64,000 bases of DNA from Streptomyces sp. NBC_01294 (GCF_035917235.1 NZ_CP108423.1:6725501-6789500); one strand, 5' to 3'; shown: positions 42,572 through 51,888, counted from the stretch's first letter. Numbers and translations are program-made. Notes: generated by a model not told the origin, from the letters alone.

Positions 42572-42644
42572 GGGTGCGTGACGCGCGCCACCCGTGACCC
42601 TCGTCTCTACCGCGAAGGCCGCGAATGCTGGCACATTGGACACC

Positions 42645-42797
42645 ATGACTGCCGACAGCGCCGCCCCGACCGCCCCCGCCCGGACCCTCGTTCGCACCGG
42701 AGGTCCCAAGGACGGCTCCTCATGGCTGGAGCACGTCCTCGGCTGGACCCTCGTGGTCGTCGTCGCCATGTTCGTGACCCAGGTCGGCTGGCTGTAG
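42645..42797 (+). CDS. Small single-pass membrane protein
   Basis: This is a 50-residue protein with a polar N-terminus (MTADSAAPTAPARTLVRTGG) and one C-terminal helix (HVLGWTLVVVVAMFVTQVGWL). The ATG at 42645 is preferred over the start at 42594. It is a known type of small conserved Streptomyces membrane protein of unknown role. It may be leaderless, as no clear ribosome site precedes it. Confidence 0.65.
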   Translation: MTADSAAPTAPARTLVRTGGPKDGSSWLEHVLGWTLVVVVAMFVTQVGWL

Positions 42798-42894
42798 CCG
42801 GCCCGCCCGAGCGGGCCCGGCCGACTGGTCGGTGTGCTGCCCGGCCTCTGCCATACTGCGGGCATCCTGTGGCGGGTCGAGGCGAGGGTCGGAT

Positions 42895-43665
42895 TTGAAT
42901 CATAGTCAACAACGTGCAACGACCGGGCGATCGCAGGTTCGCCGGGCCGAACTCATAACAATCGGCCGCATGTTGTTCGCCGACACCTCGTACGACGCGC
43001 TCTCCGTGGACGACATCGCCCAGCAGGCGGGCGTCGCCAAGGGGCTGATCTACTACTACTTCAAGAGCAAGCGCGGCTACTACCTCGCCATCGTCGAGGA
43101 CTCCGTGGCCGAGCTGATCGCCCGCGCCGGCGGCGACAGCCACCTCCCCGGCGCCGAGCGGGTCCGCCGCACCATCGACGGCTTCCTCCACTACGCCGAG
43201 AACCACCATGCCGCGTACCGCACCATCGCCGCCGGCGGCGTCGGCTCCGACGCCGAGGTGCTCGCGATCCGCGACGCCGTCCGCGAGGAACTGGTCGCCA
43301 CCATCGCCGAAGGCGCGTACGGCCGCCGCACCGTGCCCCCGATCGCCCGCCTCGCCCTCCTGGGCTGGCTCTCCGCGGTCGAAGGGATCACCCTGGAATG
43401 GATCGGCGGGCAGCGCGCCCCGGACCGGGCGGACCGGGCCGGCCAACCCGGCCAGCCCGACCGAGCCGGCCAGCCCGACCGAGCCGGCCAGCCCGACCGA
43501 GCCGACCAGCCCGACCGGGCCGAGGTCGGGGCCCTGCTGGTGCGCCAGCTGCGCACCACACTGACGGTGATCGAGGAGTTCGTCCCGGAGTGTCCGGCAC
43601 CTCCCGCACCCGAAGAGCCGTTCGACCAGCTTGGTGATCTTGCCCCGGTGACGGGAAGCCCCTGA
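42895..43665 (+). CDS. TetR-family regulator with an internal hexapeptide repeat
   Basis: This is a 256-residue regulator. The TetR helix-turn-helix (about 15-65) is ELITIGRMLFADTSYDALSV, then DDIAQQAGVAKGLIYYYFKSKRGYYL. The TTG start at 42895 is the only in-frame start that leaves the whole domain intact, with GAGGG about nine bases upstream. The ligand domain is interrupted at residues 186-209 by GQPDRA repeated four times. The gene is followed, past a hairpin, by an acyl-CoA dehydrogenase, suggesting control of fatty or amino acid catabolism. Confidence 0.85.
   Translation: MNHSQQRATTGRSQVRRAELITIGRMLFADTSYDALSVDDIAQQAGVAKGLIYYYFKSKRGYYLAIVEDSVAELIARAGGDSHLPGAERVRRTIDGFLHYAENHHAAYRTIAAGGVGSDAEVLAIRDAVREELVATIAEGAYGRRTVPPIARLALLGWLSAVEGITLEWIGGQRAPDRADRAGQPGQPDRAGQPDRAGQPDRADQPDRAEVGALLVRQLRTTLTVIEEFVPECPAPPAPEEPFDQLGDLAPVTGSP
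43450..43521 (+). repeat. Four 18-bp tandem repeats inside the TetR gene
   Basis: The unit GGCCAGCCCGACCGAGCC occurs at 43450-43467, 43468-43485 and 43486-43503 without change, and at 43504-43521 with two substitutions. In frame it encodes GQPDRA three times and DQPDRA once. Confidence 0.92.
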
Positions 43666-43700
43666 TCGGGCATACTCAAGCCGCCGCAGCCGCTGAACAG

Positions 43701-43723
43701 GCCCTTCCGTGATCCGGAAGGGC
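43701..43723 (+). terminator. Hairpin after the TetR gene
   Basis: GCCCTTCCG (43701-43709), loop TGATC plus one, CGGAAGGGC (43715-43723), 36 bases after the stop and 90 bases before the acyl-CoA dehydrogenase. Confidence 0.7.
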
Positions 43724-43812
43724 AGCATCGGCTGTGAGAGCACCGAGACCCGGCGGCGCGTCCCACACCTCACGCGTCGCCGCCGTGCCCGACCAGGGAG
43801 GAGAGCGCCGCC

Positions 43813-44985
43813 ATGACAGACCGCGCCCCGCAGCCGGTGGACCGACAGCTGCCCACCGAGGAGTCCCGGGACCTCCTCGCCCTCGTACGCGAGATCGCGC
43901 AGCGCGAGATCCGTCCCAAGGCCGCCGAGGAGGAGGACTCCGGGCGGTTCCCCCGCGAGGTCTTCACCCTCCTGTCGGAGGCCGGACTGCTCGGCCTCCC
44001 GTACCCCGGGGAATTCGGCGGCGGCGAGCAGCCGTACGAGGTCTATCTCCAGGTCCTGGAAGAGCTGGCCGCGGCCCGCCTGACCGTCGGCCTCGGCGTC
44101 AGCGTGCACTCGCTGGCCTGCCACGGCCTCGCCGGCTACGGCACCAAGGAGCAGCAGGGAGCGCACCTGCCCGCGATGCTCGGCGGCGGCCTGCTGGGCG
44201 CCTACTGCCTCTCCGAGCCGGCCGCCGGCTCCGACGCCGCCTCGCTCACCACCAAGGCGGTGCGCGACGGCGACGACTGGATCATCACTGGCACCAAGGC
44301 CTGGATCACCCACGGCGGAGTCGCCGACTTCTACACCGTCCTCGCGCGCACCGGCGCCGAGGGCCCCAAGGGCATCACGGCCTTCCTGGTCCCCGGGGAC
44401 GCGGCGGGCCTGACCGCCGCCGTGCCCGAGAAGAAGATGGGCATGAAGGGCTCGCCCACCGCCCAGCTGCACTTCGACGGCGTACGGGTGCCGGACGCGC
44501 GCCGCATCGGCGAGGAGGGGCAGGGCTTCACCATCGCCCTGGCCGCACTGGACGCGGGGCGTCTGGGCATCGCCGCCTGCGCCATCGGCGTCGCCCAGGC
44601 GGCGCTGGACGAGGCACTGGCCTACGCCCTGGACCGCAAGCAGTTCGGGCACCCGATCGCGGACTTCCAGGGGCTGCGCTTCATGCTGGCCGACATGGCC
44701 ACCAAGATCGAGGCCGGACGGGCGCTGTACCTCGCGGCGGCGCGGCTGCGGGACGCGGGCAAGCCGTTCTCCCGCCAGGCGGCGATGGCCAAGCTGTTCT
44801 GCACCGACGCGGCGATGGCCGTCACCACGGACGCGGTGCAGGTCCTCGGCGGCTACGGCTACACGGCGGACTTCCCCGTCGAGCGCCTGATGCGCGAGGC
44901 GAAGGTGCTCCAGATCGTGGAGGGCACCAACCAGATCCAGCGCATGGTCATCGCCCGCCACCTGGCGGGCCCTGAGACGCGCTGA
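43813..44985 (+). CDS. Acyl-CoA dehydrogenase
   Basis: This is a 390-residue FAD enzyme. The N-terminal helical domain contains RDLLALVREIAQREI. The middle beta domain has YCLSEPAAGSDAASLTTKA and ITGTKAWITHGGVADFY. The C-terminal domain has the FAD signature RKQFGHPIADFQGLRFMLAD and the end QVLGGYGYTADFPVERLMREAKVLQIVEGTNQIQRM; the Glu of VEGTNQ is in the catalytic-base position. The acyl specificity is not visible. A GGAGGAGAG site precedes the ATG at 43813. Confidence 0.93.
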   Translation: MTDRAPQPVDRQLPTEESRDLLALVREIAQREIRPKAAEEEDSGRFPREVFTLLSEAGLLGLPYPGEFGGGEQPYEVYLQVLEELAAARLTVGLGVSVHSLACHGLAGYGTKEQQGAHLPAMLGGGLLGAYCLSEPAAGSDAASLTTKAVRDGDDWIITGTKAWITHGGVADFYTVLARTGAEGPKGITAFLVPGDAAGLTAAVPEKKMGMKGSPTAQLHFDGVRVPDARRIGEEGQGFTIALAALDAGRLGIAACAIGVAQAALDEALAYALDRKQFGHPIADFQGLRFMLADMATKIEAGRALYLAAARLRDAGKPFSRQAAMAKLFCTDAAMAVTTDAVQVLGGYGYTADFPVERLMREAKVLQIVEGTNQIQRMVIARHLAGPETR

Positions 44986-45020
44986 CCGCAGCGCACGGCG
45001 GTGGCGCGGCCGGTGGCGTG

Positions 45021-45057
45021 GCCGGTGCGGCGGCGGGATCCCCGCCACCGCACCGGC
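45021..45057. terminator. Terminator between convergent acd and GNAT genes
   Basis: GCCGGTGCGG-C-GGCGGG (45021-45037), loop ATC, CCCGCC-A-CCGCACCGGC (45041-45057), a 16-bp stem with one mismatch. Confidence 0.8.
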
Positions 45058-45102
45058 GTTGCCGCCCGGGGCGGGCGTCCGGCGCTGCCGTGCGGACGCG
45101 CC

Positions 45103-45720
45103 TCAGGCGTCGGCCGGGCGGCGCGGCTCGCGCCACATCGCCCACAGCGTCGGACCCTCGCCCGGCAGCTGCAGCTCCTTGCGCACGGTGAAGCCGAAGT
45201 GCTCGTAGAACGGCAGGTTGGACGGCTTGGAGGACTCCAGGTAGGCGGGCAGGCCCGCCGCGTCGGCCTTGGCCAGCCCCGAGCGCAGCAGGGCGGCGCC
45301 CTGGCCCTGGCCCTGGGCGGCCGGGTCGGCGCCGATGACCGCCAGGTACCAGTGCGGTTCCTCGGGGGTGTGCAGGGCGGCCGTCTCGACGGCGTCCCGG
45401 AACAGCGGGGCCCGGTCGCCGAGGATGTCCTGGAGCTCCGCGATGGTCTCCGCGTCGGGAACGGCCTTCTCCCCCGCCTCCGGGGGCACCCAGAACGCAG
45501 CCGCCGCGTCGGTGCGCTCGCAGACGCTGTGCCGGACGTACTGCCGGGTGTAGATCGTGGTGAAGTAGCGGCCCAGAGCCGCGTCGCGCGAGGCGTCGTC
45601 GGGGAAGAACCAGCGCATCATCGGGTCGTCGTCGAAGGCCCTGGTCAGGATTCGGCTGATCAGTGGCGCATCGTCGACCGTTGCCGTTTTCGGCGCATTC
45701 GTTATCGGCATACCGGCCAT
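45103..45720 (-). CDS. GNAT-family N-acetyltransferase
   Basis: This is a 205-residue acetyltransferase. Motifs are LISRILTRAFDDDPMMRWFFPD, then YLAVIGADPAAQGQGQGAALLR for the acetyl-CoA loop, and NLPFYEHFGFTVRKELQLP. It is related to the group around Streptomyces self-resistance and small-molecule acetyltransferases, but the substrate is unknown. ATG at 45720; a second ATG three codons later is possible. Confidence 0.88.
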   Translation of the reverse strand: MAGMPITNAPKTATVDDAPLISRILTRAFDDDPMMRWFFPDDASRDAALGRYFTTIYTRQYVRHSVCERTDAAAAFWVPPEAGEKAVPDAETIAELQDILGDRAPLFRDAVETAALHTPEEPHWYLAVIGADPAAQGQGQGAALLRSGLAKADAAGLPAYLESSKPSNLPFYEHFGFTVRKELQLPGEGPTLWAMWREPRRPADA

Positions 45721-45825
45721 TCTGCACCCGATGATCTTGGACCGTGCGGTGGGGGTCCGGGTCCGTCGGCCGGAGCAAGGAGACGGCCGGGCGCTGAAGT
45801 TCGGGACGGGCCGCGGCGAGACGCG

Positions 45826-46143
45826 TCAGCGGCGGCCGTGGTGGTGCGTGGTCGTGGTCTGACCGGCGGGTCGTCCGTCACCCGGCTCGTCGGACACGTC
45901 CCAGTACAGGCCGCTGCTGGTGGTGGGCCAGATCGGGGAGGACGTGAGCCGGGACCACTCCGGGTCGCGCCGCCCGGGCAGCGTCCGCCCGGCGTCGGCC
46001 CACCGGGCCAGCAGGTCGTGGTAGATCGGCGGATCGGGCGCCTGATGCTGCGGCTCGCGCTGCGCCTCTCGCGGTTGCTCATGCTGCTGCTCGCGCTGTT
46101 GCTCGCGCTGTTGCTGAACCGATTCTTCGCAACCCGGCGGCAT
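45826..46143 (-). CDS. Small Gln-rich hypothetical protein
   Basis: This is a 105-residue protein. The N-terminus is built of QQQREQQREQQHEQPRE-like repeats, followed by a compact segment IYHDLLARWADAGRTLPGRRDPEW and a C-terminal TTTTHHHGRR tail. It is uncharacterised. The ATG at 46143 is chosen tentatively (AAGG ten bases upstream); a start at 46185 is also possible. Confidence 0.5.
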   Translation of the reverse strand: MPPGCEESVQQQREQQREQQHEQPREAQREPQHQAPDPPIYHDLLARWADAGRTLPGRRDPEWSRLTSSPIWPTTSSGLYWDVSDEPGDGRPAGQTTTTHHHGRR

Positions 46144-46549
46144 CGGGCGGCGCCTTCGGCCCGTTGAAGACTGAAGCATGGTCATACAGGGCCAACGCGG
46201 AACCGAAGCCCCGAGTAACCGCCCCCACGACACGCGTTTCCGTTCGACCCGTCCCCGGGGGCGGGTCGGGGGCGGGTGGTGCGGGCGGGGCTGCGAGTGG
46301 CGGAATCCCGCCCCGCCGGCTCCCGGCTCCCGCCGCCCCCGCCCCGGGTCCCGACCCTGCCTGCCTGGCCCCTGCCCCCCGAAGCCCCCGCCTCCCCGGC
46401 GCAGCGTGCCGGGGTGTCAGAGCGTGCCAGAAGGGTGGCCCTCGGTGTGGTTTCTGACGTACCGTCATATCCGCCCGGGCTGCCCCCCGCACTCCCTAAG
46501 CCGCACTCCCGAAGCCGCACCCACCAAGTCGCCCTCCTGGAGGTCCGCC
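46144..46549. other. GC-rich gap without a gene
   Basis: It is very C- and G-rich, with open frames on both strands but no good starts. It must hold the promoter of the downstream pair. Nothing else was recognised. Confidence 0.45.
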
Positions 46550-47683
46550 ATGCCCGCCGACCGGCCCGTTGCGCTCGACGAGTACCCCATCCATCAGGCT
46601 CCCTTGTCGATGAAGCACCTCGTCAGCGGTGACCGCAACGCCTACGACCGCTGCATCTTCCACGTCTTCGACCACGCCGGGCGCGCCGTTCTGATCCTCG
46701 GCCTCGGCGTCTACCCCAACGCCGGGGTCATCGACGCCTACGCCACCCTCCGCATCGGCGACGAGCTCCTCGCCGTCCGGGCTTCCGACGCCCTCGGCGA
46801 CGACAGGATGAACCTCTCGGTGGGACCCCTGTCCATCACCGTCGACGTCCCGCTCAAGCAGCTCACGCTGCGCTGCGCCCCCGACCCGGCCGACCCGCAC
46901 GGGCTTTCGTACGACGTCACCTGGACCGCCGAGTTCCCCGCCGTCTGGGAACCCCACCACATCCAGCGGCGCGGCGACCGCCTCATGCTGGAGGGCCGCC
47001 GCTTCGTCCAGGCCGGCAACGTCACCGGGACCGTCCGGGCCAAGGGCGAGGAGTTCGTGCTCACGCCGGGGGAGTGGAGCGGCACCCGCGACCGGAGCTG
47101 GGGCGTGCGTCCGATCCCCGGGGAGGAGGGGGGCCGCGCGGCCGAGGAGCACCGCCCCGAGGGCTTCCACTGGCTCTGGATCCCGGTCCGCTTCGAGGAC
47201 CGCTTCGTGATGGTGATCGCCCAGGAGGACGCCGACGGCCACCGCACCCTGAACGAAGCCGTGCAGGTCTTCCCCGAGGGCAGCGGGCGCCACGACGTCC
47301 AGCTCGGCTGGCCGCACACCGAGATCCGCTACCGGCCGGGGAGCCGCCATCCCGAGAGCGCCGTCGTCCACCTCACCGACCCGGCCCGCAAGCCCCTCGA
47401 ACTGGGCGTGGAGATACTCAACTCCTCCCCCCTGGCCGTCGGCGCCGGCTACCCGCCCGCGGCCGACTGGCAGCACGGCACCTGGCAGGGCCGCGGCTGG
47501 ACCGACCGCCGCGTCTACGACCTCTCCGACCCCGCGGCCCACCCGATGGCCGCCTTCGGGGTGACCGACCACGCAGCCCGCTTCACCCTCGACGGGCAGA
47601 CCGGATACGGCATCTTCGAGCACGGCAGTTTCGGCCGCCACGACCCGAGCGGCTTCACCGACTACTCCTCCGTCGCCCAGTAG
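46550..47683 (+). CDS. CrtC/lipocalin-like conserved protein
   Basis: This is a 377-residue soluble protein dominated by beta strands. Features like GEWSGTRDRSWGVRPI and FHWLWIPVRFEDRFVMVIAQED are typical of the CrtC/AttH hydroxyneurosporene-synthase-like double lipocalin fold seen in many actinobacterial orphan genes. The ATG at 46550 follows CTGGAGG. It is 15 bases upstream of a phosphotransferase gene and clearly in operon with it. The pair suggests modification and binding of a hydrophobic metabolite, perhaps lipid or steroid-like; this is inference. Confidence 0.7.
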   Translation: MPADRPVALDEYPIHQAPLSMKHLVSGDRNAYDRCIFHVFDHAGRAVLILGLGVYPNAGVIDAYATLRIGDELLAVRASDALGDDRMNLSVGPLSITVDVPLKQLTLRCAPDPADPHGLSYDVTWTAEFPAVWEPHHIQRRGDRLMLEGRRFVQAGNVTGTVRAKGEEFVLTPGEWSGTRDRSWGVRPIPGEEGGRAAEEHRPEGFHWLWIPVRFEDRFVMVIAQEDADGHRTLNEAVQVFPEGSGRHDVQLGWPHTEIRYRPGSRHPESAVVHLTDPARKPLELGVEILNSSPLAVGAGYPPAADWQHGTWQGRGWTDRRVYDLSDPAAHPMAAFGVTDHAARFTLDGQTGYGIFEHGSFGRHDPSGFTDYSSVAQ

Positions 47684-47698
47684 GGAAGGGGCTCACGC

Positions 47699-48790
47699 AT
47701 GGCCACTGCACCGCGTCCGCGCACCTCCACCCGAGAGCCCGAAGAGCTCGGCCGGCGCCTGGCCGCCTGGCTGGACACCAGGCTCCCCGGCGCGAAGGTC
47801 ACCAACGTCTCGGTTCCCGGTTCCAACGGGATGTCCAGCGAGACCCTGCTCTTCGACATAGAGCACCCGGACACCCCGCTCCGCGCCTGCGCGCTGCGGC
47901 TCGCCGCCGACCCGGCGGCCTACACCGTCTTCCCGACGTACGACATGCCGCGCCAGCACCGCGTGATGAGTCTCGTCGCCGAGCACACGGACCTGCCCGT
48001 CCCGCGCGTGCAGTGGCTGGAGGAGGATCCGGGGCCGCTGGGGGCGCCGTTCTTCGTGATGGCCCGCGCCGACGGCCGGGTGCCGCCCGACGTCATGCCC
48101 TACACCTACGAGGGCAATTGGCTGCACGCCGCGACCGACGCCGAACGCGGCGCACTGCAGGAGGCGAGCATCTCGCTGCTGGCCCGGCTGCACGACCAAT
48201 TCCCCGCGAAGGAGGCCGAGTTCCTGCTGCCCGACGGCGAGGGGACCCCCTTGCGCCGGCACGTGGACGCCCAACGCGCCTACTACTCCTGGGTGGTGGG
48301 CGGACTCGCCCCGTCCCCGCTCATCGAGCGGGCGTTCGCCCGCCTGGAGGAGCTGTGGCCGGCGGACGAGGGCCCCGCGGTCCTCAACTGGGGCGACGCC
48401 CGCATCGGCAACGTCATCTACGACGGCTTCACGCCGGTGGCCGTGCTGGACTGGGAGATGGCGGCGTACGCCCCGCGCGAGGTGGACCTCGGCTGGACCG
48501 TGTACCTCCACCGCTTCTTCCAGGACCTCACCGTCGGCTTCGGCCAGCCCGGTCTGCCGGACTTCCTGCGCCGCGAGGACCTGGAGCGCCGGTACGCCGA
48601 ACTGACCGGCCACACGCCGCGGGACATGGAGTTCCACACCCTCTACGCCGCCCTGCGGCACGGGATCGTGATGCTGCGCATCGCCTACCGGCAGGCCCAC
48701 TTCGGCGAGGTCGAGATCCCGGCGGACCCGGACAGCCTGATCCTGCACCACGCCAGCCTGGCCGCCATGGTGCAGGGAACGTACTGGTAG
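47699..48790 (+). CDS. APH-family phosphotransferase
   Basis: This is a 363-residue protein of the aminoglycoside/choline kinase-like fold, nearest in style to ACAD11-type kinases. The nucleotide-binding N-lobe includes PGSNGMSSETLLFDI. The catalytic loop is VLNWGDARIGNVIYD, with the usual HGD written as NWGD, and the metal-binding VAVLDWEMA. It probably phosphorylates a hydroxylated small molecule, not an antibiotic. Coupled to the CrtC-like gene. Confidence 0.82.
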   Translation: MATAPRPRTSTREPEELGRRLAAWLDTRLPGAKVTNVSVPGSNGMSSETLLFDIEHPDTPLRACALRLAADPAAYTVFPTYDMPRQHRVMSLVAEHTDLPVPRVQWLEEDPGPLGAPFFVMARADGRVPPDVMPYTYEGNWLHAATDAERGALQEASISLLARLHDQFPAKEAEFLLPDGEGTPLRRHVDAQRAYYSWVVGGLAPSPLIERAFARLEELWPADEGPAVLNWGDARIGNVIYDGFTPVAVLDWEMAAYAPREVDLGWTVYLHRFFQDLTVGFGQPGLPDFLRREDLERRYAELTGHTPRDMEFHTLYAALRHGIVMLRIAYRQAHFGEVEIPADPDSLILHHASLAAMVQGTYW

Positions 48791-48840
48791 GGGAGCAGAG
48801 AGCAGGGTCAGCGGGAGGGAAGCCCGGCGCCGGGCGGCCG

Positions 48841-49320
48841 TCAGGCCGCCTGCGCGTGCTGCTGGCGCGTCTGCGCCTGCTGCGGGAGCACGGGGCTCAC
48901 CACCCGGACCGGACGCGAGCCCGGACCGCCGACGTGCGAGAAGGGCTGCGTCCGCCAGTCCAGGCCCTGGGGCAGGGTCGACAGGACGACGGTGTCGGGC
49001 TCCTGGGCCTCCTCCACCGGCTGGATCATGCCGACGGTGGGCAGCGCGTCGGTGGCGGGCCGCCCGGTGCCCGCGCACACGGTGAGCCCGAAGGGGTTCC
49101 ACGGGGTCAGGCAGAGCGCGTGCTGCGGCAGGTACTCCTCGTCCGCGACGAGGGCGATGGACTGGCCGCAGTCGGGGCAGATCGCGTGGTGGATCTCGAA
49201 TCCCTCGATGTCGTCGAGGTAGTCGGCGTATTCGGCGTCCCCCGCGAAGGTGCCGTCCCCGGAATCGAGCGGTTCCAGGGGCTCCGGTTCGGTGCGACCG
49301 GCGCGCTTGGTGTTCAGCAT
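48841..49320 (-). CDS. Hypothetical protein with a CPDCG motif
   Basis: This is a 159-residue acidic protein. It contains AEYADYLDDIEGFEIHHAICPDCGQSIALVADEEYLPQHALC, where HH, CxxC and later Cys could bind a metal. The C-terminus is Gln-rich (QQAQTRQQHAQ). The ATG at 49320 has GGGGGAG upstream. It is divergent from an Lrp/AsnC gene. Function is unknown. Confidence 0.65.
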   Translation of the reverse strand: MLNTKRAGRTEPEPLEPLDSGDGTFAGDAEYADYLDDIEGFEIHHAICPDCGQSIALVADEEYLPQHALCLTPWNPFGLTVCAGTGRPATDALPTVGMIQPVEEAQEPDTVVLSTLPQGLDWRTQPFSHVGGPGSRPVRVVSPVLPQQAQTRQQHAQAA

Positions 49321-49528
49321 GGATGTACTCCCCCTTGGGTGGGCCGGGCGGGCAGGATCTACGGCCTCGGCCACAGCAAGCACTTCCCGTCGAGCGGCAC
49401 GAGTAACCACAACAGACCGGCCTCCACGTGCATACCCCTGTGGCCTTGGTCACATGCCTGCCGCAGATGCCTCCAGTGGGCGGACAGCGCTGTGCCTGGA
49501 GTGCCGTTGGGCCTTAGGTTGTGCGGCT

Positions 49529-49978
49529 ATGAGCGCAATGGAGGAGCTGGACCGCCAGATCGTGGATCTGCTCGTACGGGACGGGCGGATGAGTTACACG
49601 GATCTGGGCAAGGCAACGGGACTGTCCACGTCGGCAGTCCATCAGCGAGTACGCCGTCTGGAACAGCGCGGGGTGATCCGCGGCTATGCGGCCGTGGTCG
49701 ACCCGGAGGCCGTCGGCCTGCCGTTGACCGCGTTCATCTCGGTCAAGCCCTTCGACCCGAGCGCCCCGGACGACATCGCCGACCGGCTGTCCGGCGTTCC
49801 CGAGATCGAGGCCTGCCACAGCGTCGCGGGCGACGAGAACTACATCCTGAAGGTGCGCGTCGCCACCCCCCTGGAGCTGGAAGACCTGCTGGGCCGCCTG
49901 CGCGCCCTCGCCCACGTCTCGACGCGCACGACGGTGGTCCTCTCCACCCCCTACGAAGCCCGCCCGCCCCGCGTCTGA
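49529..49978 (+). CDS. Lrp/AsnC-family transcriptional regulator
   Basis: This is a 149-residue regulator: a winged helix (MEELDRQIVDLLVRDGRMSY, recognition helix in STSAVHQRVRRLEQRG) and a RAM domain (about 65-140) with EIEACHSVAGDENYILKVRV. It is paralogous to the one at 9199 but in a different neighbourhood; its target is not evident. No CGCAAC array was seen near it. ATG at 49529; the ribosome site is weak. Confidence 0.9.
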   Translation: MSAMEELDRQIVDLLVRDGRMSYTDLGKATGLSTSAVHQRVRRLEQRGVIRGYAAVVDPEAVGLPLTAFISVKPFDPSAPDDIADRLSGVPEIEACHSVAGDENYILKVRVATPLELEDLLGRLRALAHVSTRTTVVLSTPYEARPPRV

Positions 49979-50268
49979 CTCTGCACGCGCCCCGGCCGCA
50001 CGCACCCCACGTGCGCCCTCGCACGACTCGCCCCGGTCCCTCGTCGGCCTCGAGCCGCCGCCGCACCGGACCCCGTCCGCCGCACCGGACCCGGGGCGCA
50101 GGCCGTGCCTCACTCGCGCCGGTGATCGGGGCAAGGGGGCCGGCGCGGGGCCCAGGGGGTCCGGGCCCTGCCCCGCCCGGTGAAGAGAGCGGCCCCGAAG
50201 ACCGCCCCGCAGGGCCCGCCCCGCACCCGCGTCCATCCGCGCCCGGCGAACGCGCGAAACTTGTCACC

Positions 50269-51888
50269 ATGACCGAGCGCGCGACACCCGCCCCCACCGA
50301 TCCCACCCGCACCGTCCTCCTCCGCGGGGGCGAGGTCCACAGCCCCGCCGACCCCTTCGCCACCGCGATGGTCGTCGAGCGCGGCCACGTCGCCTGGGTC
50401 GGTTCCGAAGGTGCGGCCGACGCCTTCGCCCAGGGCGTGGACGAGGTCGTCGACCTCGGCGGCGCGCTCGTCACCCCCGCCTTCACGGACGCCCACGTCC
50501 ACACCACCTCCGCCGGCCTGGCCCTGACCGGGCTGGACCTCACCGGAGCACGCTCCCTGTCCGCCGCGCTGGACCTCGTACGCGCGTACGCCGCGAGCCG
50601 ACCCGCGGACCGGGTGCTCCTCGGGCACGGCTGGGACGCCGCCCGCTGGCCCGAGCGGCGCGCGCCGCGCCGGGCCGAGCTCGACGAGGCCGCCGGGGGC
50701 CGCCCGCTCTACCTCAGCCGCATCGACGTGCACTCGGCCGTGGTCACCACCGCCCTGCTCGACCTCGTCCCCGGAGTGCGGCCCGACGGCGACCTGCCGC
50801 TGACCGCCGACGACCACCACGCCGTGCGGCGGGCCGCCCTGGCCGCCGTCACCCCCGCGCAGCGCGCCGAGGCCCAGCGGGCCGCCCTCGACCGGGCCGC
50901 CTCCCTGGGCATCGGATCCGTGCACGAGTGCGGCGGGCCCGACATCTCCTCCGCCGAGGACTTCACCGGCCTGCTCGCGCTGGCCGCCGAGCGGCCCGGG
51001 CCGCGCGTCTTCGGGTACTGGGCCGACCGGGACCTCGAACTGGCCAGGGAGCTGGGGGCCGTCGGGGCCGCCGGCGACCTCTTCGTCGACGGCGCCCTCG
51101 GCTCGCACACCGCCTGCCTGCACGCCCCGTACGCCGACGCCCCGCACACCGGCACCGGCTACCTCGACGTACACGCCGTCACCGAACACGTGGCCGCCTG
51201 CACCGAGGCGGGCCTCCAGGCCGGTTTCCACGCCATCGGCGACGCCGCGATCACCGCCGTGGTGGAGGGCGTACGGGCGGCCGCCGAGAAGGTCGGCCTG
51301 GCCCGGGTCCGCGCCGCCCGCCACCGGGTCGAGCACGCCGAGATGATGACCCCCGCCGCCATCGCCGCCTTCGCCGAGCTGGGGCTCACCGCCTCCGTGC
51401 AGCCCGCGTTCGACGCGGCCTGGGGCGGCGAGGACGGCATGTACGCCGACCGGCTCGGGGCCGAGCGCGCCCGCACCCTGAACCCGTACGCGGCCATGCT
51501 CAAGGCGGGCGTCCCGCTGGCCTTCGGCTCGGACGCCCCGGTCACCCCGCTCGACCCCTGGGGCACCGTCCGCGCGGCCGCGTTCCACCGGACGCCCGAG
51601 CACCGCATCTCCGTACGGGCCGCCTTCACCGCCCACACCCGGGGCGGCTGGCGGGCCCTGGGCCGCGACGACGCGGGGATCCTCGTGCCGGGCGCGCCCG
51701 CCGACTACGCGGTCTGGGAAACCGGCGAACTGGTCGTCCAGGCACCCGACGACCGGGTCGCCCGCTGGTCCACGGACCCCCGCTCCGGCACCCCCGGACT
51801 GCCCGACCTGACCCCCGGATCCGAGCTGCCGGTGTGCCTCGCCACCGTCGTCGGCGGGCGGGAGGTATTCGTACGCCCACAGGGGTGA
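50269..51888 (+). CDS. YtcJ-like amidohydrolase
   Basis: This is a 539-residue metal-dependent hydrolase. Metal ligands are visible in FTDAHVHTT, GFHAIGDAAI and RHRVEHAEM, with the catalytic Asp in AFGSDAPVTPLDPW. The N-terminal and C-terminal pieces form the composite beta-sandwich. YtcJ/LAF3-type enzymes have unknown physiological substrates. ATG at 50269; in S. coelicolor the same gene precedes ppm (from memory). Confidence 0.88.
   Translation: MTERATPAPTDPTRTVLLRGGEVHSPADPFATAMVVERGHVAWVGSEGAADAFAQGVDEVVDLGGALVTPAFTDAHVHTTSAGLALTGLDLTGARSLSAALDLVRAYAASRPADRVLLGHGWDAARWPERRAPRRAELDEAAGGRPLYLSRIDVHSAVVTTALLDLVPGVRPDGDLPLTADDHHAVRRAALAAVTPAQRAEAQRAALDRAASLGIGSVHECGGPDISSAEDFTGLLALAAERPGPRVFGYWADRDLELARELGAVGAAGDLFVDGALGSHTACLHAPYADAPHTGTGYLDVHAVTEHVAACTEAGLQAGFHAIGDAAITAVVEGVRAAAEKVGLARVRAARHRVEHAEMMTPAAIAAFAELGLTASVQPAFDAAWGGEDGMYADRLGAERARTLNPYAAMLKAGVPLAFGSDAPVTPLDPWGTVRAAAFHRTPEHRISVRAAFTAHTRGGWRALGRDDAGILVPGAPADYAVWETGELVVQAPDDRVARWSTDPRSGTPGLPDLTPGSELPVCLATVVGGREVFVRPQG

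Noticed and set aside
47699..48790. Aminoglycoside resistance kinase
   Set aside because: Only the fold is shared; the catalytic loop and the operon partner fit ACAD11-type metabolic kinases.
47074..50268. Open reading frame running from inside the CrtC-like gene into the amidohydrolase
   Set aside because: Only the part from 50269 encodes a recognisable protein; the rest overlaps two good genes in another frame.
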